This document shows positions 4,664 to 8,768 of a DNA stretch of 8,768 nucleotides, piece after piece. The DNA lies in NCBI GenBank assembly GCA_002469525.1, contig DKME01000037.1, positions 3,157 through 11,924 on the forward strand, in the 5' to 3' direction. Each line of letters begins with the position of its first letter. Within the stretch, counting starts at the first letter, position 1. The notes beneath the pieces were generated by a model. That model had not been told where the DNA came from. It saw nothing but the letters and a program-made list of their open reading frames with translations, and ran no database searches. This stretch comes from Actinobacteria bacterium UBA7422 (lineage in GTDB: Bacteria > Actinomycetota > Actinomycetes > S36-B12). The position numbers and the translations under genes were made by a program.

Positions 4664-7387
4664 CTATTTGCGTGGTTTTTCACGCATTTCAAAGGTTTCG
4701 ATAACGTCGTCAACTTTGATGTCCTGGTAGGAACCAAGGTTGATACCGCACTCGAATCCTTCACGCACTTCCGTTGCATCATCTTTGAAACGACGAAGGG
4801 TCGCTATCGACAAGTTATCCGCCACAACGACACCGTCGCGGACCAATCTCGCCTTGCTATTTCGCCGAACAACCCCACTCCGAATCAAGCAACCCGCAAC
4901 AGTTCCAAATTTGGATGATTTGAATACATCGCGTACTTCAGCGGTGCCAAGTTGCGCTTCCTCGAATTCAGGCTTGAGCATTCCCTTAAGCGCAGCTTCA
5001 ATCTCGTCGATTGCTTGGTAAATAATGCTGTAATAACGAACATCGACCCCTTCGTGGGTTGCGAACTCGGCCACTTTGCCCTCAGGTCGAACGTTGAATC
5101 CGAGGATTATTGCCTTTGATGCACTGGCAAGCGTGACATCGTTTTTGGTGATCGCACCAACTCCACGATGAATAACCCGCAGTGACACTTCCTCACCCAC
5201 GTCAATCTTGAGGAGTGCATCTTCCAGTGCCTCCACCGATCCAGATACGTCACCCTTCAGGATCAACGTAAGTTCTGAAACTTCACCACGCTCAATTGAT
5301 TCCAAGAAGTCTTCAAGTGAACGTTTCACGCGATTCTTTGCCAGCATCGCGGCTCGCTCGCGAGCCTGTCGTGTTTGGGCAATTTGGCGAGCGATTCGAT
5401 CTTCGCTAACGACGAGGAAACTGTCGCCTGCCCCGGGAACCGAAGTCAATCCGAGCACCTGGACTGGAGCTGACGGTCCCGCGACTTCAACGGTGTTTCC
5501 TTGGTCATCGAGCATCGCGCGGACCCGACCAAATGCGTCTCCGGCCACAATTGAATCGCCTGGACGAAGTGTTCCGCGTTGCACCAAAACAGTTGCTACG
5601 GGTCCACGGCCGCGGTCGAGGTGTGCCTCGATGGCAACGCCCTGTGCGTCCTGATCTGGGTTTGCGCGCAAATCCAGTGCGGCATCAGCTGTCAACAAAA
5701 CCGCTTCGAGCAATGTTTCAATTCCCAGATCATTCTTGGCCGAAACGTCCACAAACATGGTGTCCCCGCCAAAATCCTCGGCGACTAAACCGTATTCGGT
5801 GAGTTGGCTGCGCACCTTAGTTGGGTCCGAGCCTTCCTTGTCGATTTTGTTCACTGCAACAACGATCGGGACTCCGGCTGCCTGAGCGTGATTAAGCGCC
5901 TCGATTGTTTGTGGTTTAACACCGTCGTCGGCTGCAACGACCAAAATTGCTATGTCGGTAACTTCGGCGCCACGAGCACGCATGGCGGTAAACGCTTCGT
6001 GACCTGGCGTATCAATGAAGGTCAGGGGACGTTCACCATTTGGAGAATGGGCCATAACTTGGTACGCGCCGATATGTTGGGTGATACCACCGGCTTCACC
6101 AGAAATCACATTAGTTTTACGAATCGCGTCCAGGAGTCGGGTCTTACCGTGATCGACGTGACCCATGACTGTTACGACCGGCGGACGAGACTGCAGATCT
6201 GCACTTTCGCCTTCGTCTTCACCGAACTCAAGGTCAAAAGTCTCGAGTAGTTCCCGATCTTCATCTTCGGGTGACACGATTTGAATCACGAAGTTGAGCT
6301 CGGTACCGAGCAGATTCAGTGTGTCATCGTCGATGGACTGCGTCGCGGTCACCATTTCTCCAAGACCGATCAACACTTTCACCAGATCTGCGGGTGAAGC
6401 GTCGATTTTCTCAGCGAAGTCGGTCAAACTTGCACCGCGTGGAAGCCTCACACTTTCCCCCGCACCACGCGGGAGCCGAACGCCACCCATCGCAGGTGCT
6501 TCCATGTTGTCAAATTCTTGACGCTTCGCGCGCTTCGACTTACGTCCACGCGAAGGGCGACCCCCTGGTTTCCCGAATGCACCAGCAGTATTTCCGCGTC
6601 CACCGCTTCTGTTGCCGGGGCGCCCACCAGGGCCACCCGGGCCACCCGGGGCTCCTCCGGGTGCACCAGCTCCACCAGGAGCTCCACCGGGACCACCGGG
6701 ACGGCCAGCAAAACCACCGGGACGGCCAGCACCACCGGGGCCACCCGGACGGCCAGCACCACCGGGAGCACTCGGACGGCCAGCACCACCGGGACCACTT
6801 GGCCGCTGCGGGGCACGTGCAGTCGGCATCATTCCTGGATTTGGGCGAGGCGCTCCAGCAACCCCACCTGGACGTGGTCCGGCAGATCGATCGCTTGTCG
6901 GAGACCCAAATGGATTATTCCCGGGACGGGGCGCGGGTTTCGGCATTCCAGTGCTGCTACCAAATGGGTTGTTGCCTGGGCGTGGTCCTGCTGGCTTGGG
7001 TGCCGGCGTCGCCGTTGGGGTCTGCGAGCCAGTACCTGAGATTTCCTCAGAGGGTTGCGTGGGAGCCGCCTTTGCGGCAACGGTGCTCGGTGCATCGGCT
7101 GAGGTGGCCGTAATGTGACTCGAATCATTCGTCTCAACGGGAGTCTCAGCAGGGGTCGATGTGCCCGCTGCGGCTTTCTTGACGGCCTTTTTCGCCACCT
7201 TTTTGGCTGGCTTTTTTTCGCCTTCGGGAACCGGTGGCAGCGCCTCCTTGAGCCTTCTGGCTACCGGAGCTTCAATGGTTGACGAGGCGGAACGAACAAA
7301 CTCGCCCATGTCTTGCAACTTGGCTAGGACGGTCTTACTGTCCATGCCTAGTTCTTTAGCGAGTTCATATACCCGGACTTTTGACAC
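4664..7387 (-). CDS. infB: Translation initiation factor IF-2
   Basis: A 907-residue translational GTPase that brings fMet-tRNA to the 30S P site and promotes 50S joining. Domains: N-terminal IF2_N (about 1-50); a Lys/Ala-rich stretch resembling histone H1 tails (about 57-74); a Pro/Gly/Arg-rich low-complexity linker (about 130-285); the basic GRKSKRAKRQEFDNM segment (281-295); a second IF2_N-like domain (about 316-372); the G domain with G1 GHVDHGKT (409-416), G2 GITQHIGA (434-441), G3 DTPGH (459-463), G4 NKID (513-516) and G5 SAK (549-551); then the beta-barrel domain II, domain III and the fMet-tRNA-binding C-terminal domain to residue 907. All GTPase motifs are intact. The length and linker match actinobacterial IF-2. 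The GTG start has a good Shine-Dalgarno. The rbfA ribosome-binding site sits in the 16-nt gap after the TAG stop. Confidence 0.98.
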   Translation of the reverse strand: MSKVRVYELAKELGMDSKTVLAKLQDMGEFVRSASSTIEAPVARRLKEALPPVPEGEKKPAKKVAKKAVKKAAAGTSTPAETPVETNDSSHITATSADAPSTVAAKAAPTQPSEEISGTGSQTPTATPAPKPAGPRPGNNPFGSSTGMPKPAPRPGNNPFGSPTSDRSAGPRPGGVAGAPRPNPGMMPTARAPQRPSGPGGAGRPSAPGGAGRPGGPGGAGRPGGFAGRPGGPGGAPGGAGAPGGAPGGPGGPGGRPGNRSGGRGNTAGAFGKPGGRPSRGRKSKRAKRQEFDNMEAPAMGGVRLPRGAGESVRLPRGASLTDFAEKIDASPADLVKVLIGLGEMVTATQSIDDDTLNLLGTELNFVIQIVSPEDEDRELLETFDLEFGEDEGESADLQSRPPVVTVMGHVDHGKTRLLDAIRKTNVISGEAGGITQHIGAYQVMAHSPNGERPLTFIDTPGHEAFTAMRARGAEVTDIAILVVAADDGVKPQTIEALNHAQAAGVPIVVAVNKIDKEGSDPTKVRSQLTEYGLVAEDFGGDTMFVDVSAKNDLGIETLLEAVLLTADAALDLRANPDQDAQGVAIEAHLDRGRGPVATVLVQRGTLRPGDSIVAGDAFGRVRAMLDDQGNTVEVAGPSAPVQVLGLTSVPGAGDSFLVVSEDRIARQIAQTRQARERAAMLAKNRVKRSLEDFLESIERGEVSELTLILKGDVSGSVEALEDALLKIDVGEEVSLRVIHRGVGAITKNDVTLASASKAIILGFNVRPEGKVAEFATHEGVDVRYYSIIYQAIDEIEAALKGMLKPEFEEAQLGTAEVRDVFKSSKFGTVAGCLIRSGVVRRNSKARLVRDGVVVADNLSIATLRRFKDDATEVREGFECGINLGSYQDIKVDDVIETFEMREKPRK
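6608..6807 (-). repeat. In-frame Gly/Pro/Arg repeat tract in the IF-2 linker
   Basis: It encodes about residues 194-260 of IF-2, built from GRPGGPGGA-like nonapeptides that decay into GGAPGGAG and GGPGGRPG. At DNA level, the plus-strand word gacggccagca begins at 6700, 6721, 6748 and 6775, giving steps of 21, 27 and 27 bp. All are multiples of three, so the frame is kept. Such tracts are expected in the unstructured linker of actinobacterial IF-2 and vary in copy number. The tract is locally more GC-rich than the rest of the window, and it generates long antisense open frames that are not genes. Confidence 0.85.
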
Positions 7388-7390
7388 AAC

Positions 7391-7396
7391 TCTCCT
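7391..7396 (-). promoter_or_regulatory. infB Shine-Dalgarno supporting the GTG start
   Basis: AGGAGA lies three nt upstream of the GTG at 7387. The site and the conserved SKVRVYELAKELG N-terminus that follows both support GTG rather than the internal ATG at codon 15. Confidence 0.8.
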
Positions 7397-7426
7397 GTCT
7401 TGGCCCGGGCTTTACTTACCGGACCG

Positions 7427-7504
7427 TTACTGGGCGCCTAGCATTTTCATGCGGACACGCTCATGCGAAGGCCTTCATTGAGAAGCGCTCATCTTTTTTT
7501 TCAC
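7427..7504 (-). other. Micro-ORF ladder in the ylxR-infB spacer (four ATGA motifs at 14-nt steps)
   Basis: On the minus strand, ATGA occurs at 7492, 7478, 7464 and 7450, exactly 14 nt apart. Each TGA closes the frame opened by the previous ATG, giving MSASQ, MKAFA and MSVSA, then MKMLGAQ ending in TAA at 7429-7427. An upstream in-frame GTG at 7504, six nt after GAGG (7514-7511, overlapping the ylxR stop), would extend the first peptide to nine residues through an A8 run (7501-7494). The 14-nt units are only loosely alike (about 9 of 14 bases match between the best pairs). The infB Shine-Dalgarno and start follow 39 nt later. The arrangement is seen directly. Translation or a leader function is inference, and a degenerate tandem repeat is the alternative. 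Confidence 0.4.
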
Positions 7505-7512
7505 GGTCAACC

Positions 7513-7827
7513 TCATTTGTTTTCATCGGTCTGAACTTGGTCACGTTCCACAGGCACACTGGTTGCAATAAATGCACGTAAGTCTGCCCACGGTTCACTA
7601 ACAGTGCGCCAATCTACCGTGCCGGGAATCCGGAGCGCCCCGCGGACCCGCCGTGATCCTTTTTCAACGCATTTGTAGCTCGGATGCAGGTATGCGCCTC
7701 GCCCAGGGCTGTTCTGGGCAAAGTCAGGAACAATCTCTAATGTAGGGCCCTGCCAAATCAGCCGAACAAGTTCAGACTTGGGGCCGGGAACACGGCAGCC
7801 TAGACAGGTGCGAACAGGTGGAGTCAC
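7513..7827 (-). CDS. ylxR: YlxR family (DUF448) RNA-associated protein
   Basis: A small basic protein of 104 residues with the YlxR signature. The N-terminus carries RTCLGCR (about residues 6-12), then LVRLIW, then GRGAYLHP (about 43-50) followed by a Cys (C53), and RRVRGALR in the middle. Family knowledge: the gene sits between nusA and infB in many bacteria, and the Bacillus homologue has been described as nucleic-acid-binding and as a modulator of RNase P. The role in this organism is inferred only. The start is GTG at 7827, 5 nt after the nusA stop and just before the conserved segment. There is no clear Shine-Dalgarno, so translation is probably coupled to nusA. The ylxQ (L7Ae-like) gene that follows ylxR in Firmicutes is absent. 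A 125-nt spacer separates it from infB. Confidence 0.92.
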   Translation of the reverse strand: MTPPVRTCLGCRVPGPKSELVRLIWQGPTLEIVPDFAQNSPGRGAYLHPSYKCVEKGSRRVRGALRIPGTVDWRTVSEPWADLRAFIATSVPVERDQVQTDENK

Positions 7828-7832
7828 ACGAA

Positions 7833-8768
7833 TCAGTCAGATGCAGTTGCGGTATCACTACGAATATCAATTCGCCATCCGGTCAGCCTCGCCGCAAGCC
7901 GGGCATTTTGCCCCTCTCGCCCAATGGCCAAAGAGAGTTGATATTCCGGAACCAGAACACGTGCACTTTTCAGGTCCGCATCCACGATGGTCACAGAAGT
8001 CACCTTTGCGGGTGAGAGCGCCTGAGCAATCATCTCGGCGGGGTCGTCACTGTGATCCACGATGTCAATCTTTTCACCGCCTAATTCGCTCATAATCTGT
8101 CGTACTCGCTGACCTTGAGGCCCGATACAGGATCCTTTTGGATTGACCTCAGATTTGTGGGATCGAACTGCGATTTTGGAGCGATGGCCCGCTTCGCGGG
8201 CGATTGCCGTGATCTCAACGGTTCCGTCGGCAATTTCGGGCACTTCTAATGCGAAGAGTTTGCGCACCAAATCCGGATGACTCCTCGAAACTGTCACAAC
8301 AGGTCCCTTAAAGCCTTTACGAACTCCAGTAACAAGGCACTTGAGGCGAGCGCCATGCGGGTAGCTCTCCCCCGTTGCTTGTTCTTCAGGTGGAAGGTTT
8401 GCCTCGATTTTCCCAATGTCCACTCGCACCATGCGAGGATTAGTCCCCTGTTGGATTACACCAGAGACTAGGTCACCTTCTCGACCCGTGAATTCCACCA
8501 AAGTGGCTTCACCTTCTGCTTCACGTAATCGGCCAAGAAGAACCTGTCGAGCCGTGCTCGCGGCTACTCGACCAAAACCGTCGGGTGTATCGTCAAATTC
8601 TGGGCTGAAAGTTGCGGCGTCTCCGAGCGCTAATGCTTCCGGCGTTGTGAGTGCCTCTTGGGCCCAAACCGTGACGTGTCCGCTCTTGCGATCTAGTTCA
8701 ACACGAGCTTTCGCGCATGATCCTTCGGTGCGGTGGTAGGCCACGAGCAGTGCGGCCTCAATTGATTC
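7833..8768 (-). CDS. nusA: Transcription termination/antitermination factor NusA, 5'-truncated by window edge
   Basis: NusA binds RNA polymerase in the cytoplasm and modulates pausing, termination and antitermination. The frame is open from the right edge: eight codons (ESIEAALL) precede the GTG at 8744, and this matches the internal NusA N-terminal region, so that GTG is not the start. About 25-30 N-terminal residues probably lie outside. In-window order (311 residues): remainder of the RNAP-binding N-terminal domain with the AYHRTEGS segment; S1 domain about 96-165; KH1 about 170-255 with GPQGQR at 216-221; KH2 about 265-305 with GREGQN at 283-288. It ends soon after KH2 (TGA at 7835-7833), with no acidic C-terminal repeats, as expected outside the Proteobacteria. 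YlxR starts 5 nt downstream, implying cotranscription. No defect is visible. The family call is secure. Confidence 0.97.
   Translation of the reverse strand, partial: ESIEAALLVAYHRTEGSCAKARVELDRKSGHVTVWAQEALTTPEALALGDAATFSPEFDDTPDGFGRVAASTARQVLLGRLREAEGEATLVEFTGREGDLVSGVIQQGTNPRMVRVDIGKIEANLPPEEQATGESYPHGARLKCLVTGVRKGFKGPVVTVSRSHPDLVRKLFALEVPEIADGTVEITAIAREAGHRSKIAVRSHKSEVNPKGSCIGPQGQRVRQIMSELGGEKIDIVDHSDDPAEMIAQALSPAKVTSVTIVDADLKSARVLVPEYQLSLAIGREGQNARLAARLTGWRIDIRSDTATASD

Noticed and set aside
4648..4782. N-terminal extension of the rbfA reading frame into infB
   Set aside because: The added 45 residues do not resemble RbfA. The internal ATG at 4647 has a strong Shine-Dalgarno and the conserved family start.
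5804..6250. Plus-strand 148-codon open frame
   Set aside because: It lies wholly antisense to the IF-2 G domain, which is clearly the real gene, and its translation has no recognisable domain.
6612..7118. Plus-strand open frame of 168 codons rich in Gly and Pro, collagen-like in appearance
   Set aside because: It is the antisense of the IF-2 linker. The GC-rich repeat lacks stop codons on both strands. There is no ribosome-binding site and no independent family similarity.
7467..7476. Perfect 10-bp palindrome GAAGGCCTTC in the infB leader
   Set aside because: It has no loop and so cannot fold as a simple hairpin. It falls inside one 14-nt unit and may be coincidental; an operator cannot be supported from one copy.
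7494..7501. Run of eight T on the plus strand, resembling an intrinsic terminator tail
   Set aside because: There is no plus-strand gene to terminate and no convincing GC-rich stem directly upstream. On the coding strand it is an A8 run inside the candidate micro-ORF.

Overview
All eight genes in this window lie on the minus strand and form one conserved housekeeping cluster. In transcription order (right to left) they are nusA (5' end cut off by the window edge), ylxR, infB, rbfA, truB, ribF, rpsO and pnp (3' end cut off). The proteins look actinobacterial. NusA ends after its second KH domain. IF-2 has a long Gly/Pro/Arg-rich linker followed by the GRKSKRAKRQEFDNM segment typical of actinomycetes. 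PNPase has the long insertion-type N-terminal half and the FVTALQLDTKLDGIP segment of the actinobacterial form. Base composition looks moderate rather than extremely GC-rich, and the intergenic gaps are short. This would fit a compact-genome actinobacterium, such as a planktonic lineage, but the window does not settle the taxon.

Layout: nusA (8768-7833), 5-nt gap, ylxR (7827-7513), 125-nt gap, infB (7387-4664), 16-nt gap holding the rbfA ribosome-binding site, rbfA (4647-4222), 24-nt gap, truB (4197-3256), overlap, ribF (3262-2366), 145-nt gap, rpsO (2220-1951), 220-nt gap, pnp (1730 to the left edge). The genes other actinobacteria often carry between infB, rbfA and truB (a DUF503 gene, a DHH phosphoesterase, a MATE-type transporter) are absent.

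The products form one theme: transcription elongation and termination (NusA), an RNA-associated accessory protein (YlxR), translation initiation (IF-2), 30S maturation (RbfA), tRNA pseudouridylation (TruB), FMN/FAD synthesis (RibF), a primary-binding 30S protein (S15) and RNA decay (PNPase). Every ORF inside the window is intact, with the expected catalytic or nucleotide-binding motifs.

I see no novel protein system. The unexplained structure is in the three longer spacers. Upstream of infB is a 14-nt-period ladder of four ATGA motifs. It forms a chain of stop/start-overlapping micro-ORFs, preceded by a GTG with its own Shine-Dalgarno-like sequence. Upstream of rpsO are two hairpins, one with a mutually exclusive alternative next to the ribosome-binding site. 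Upstream of pnp are a 10-bp hairpin just after rpsO and a 14-bp long-range stem enclosing two smaller hairpins, ending 9 nt from the pnp Shine-Dalgarno. These are candidates for post-transcriptional control, and none has been tested here.
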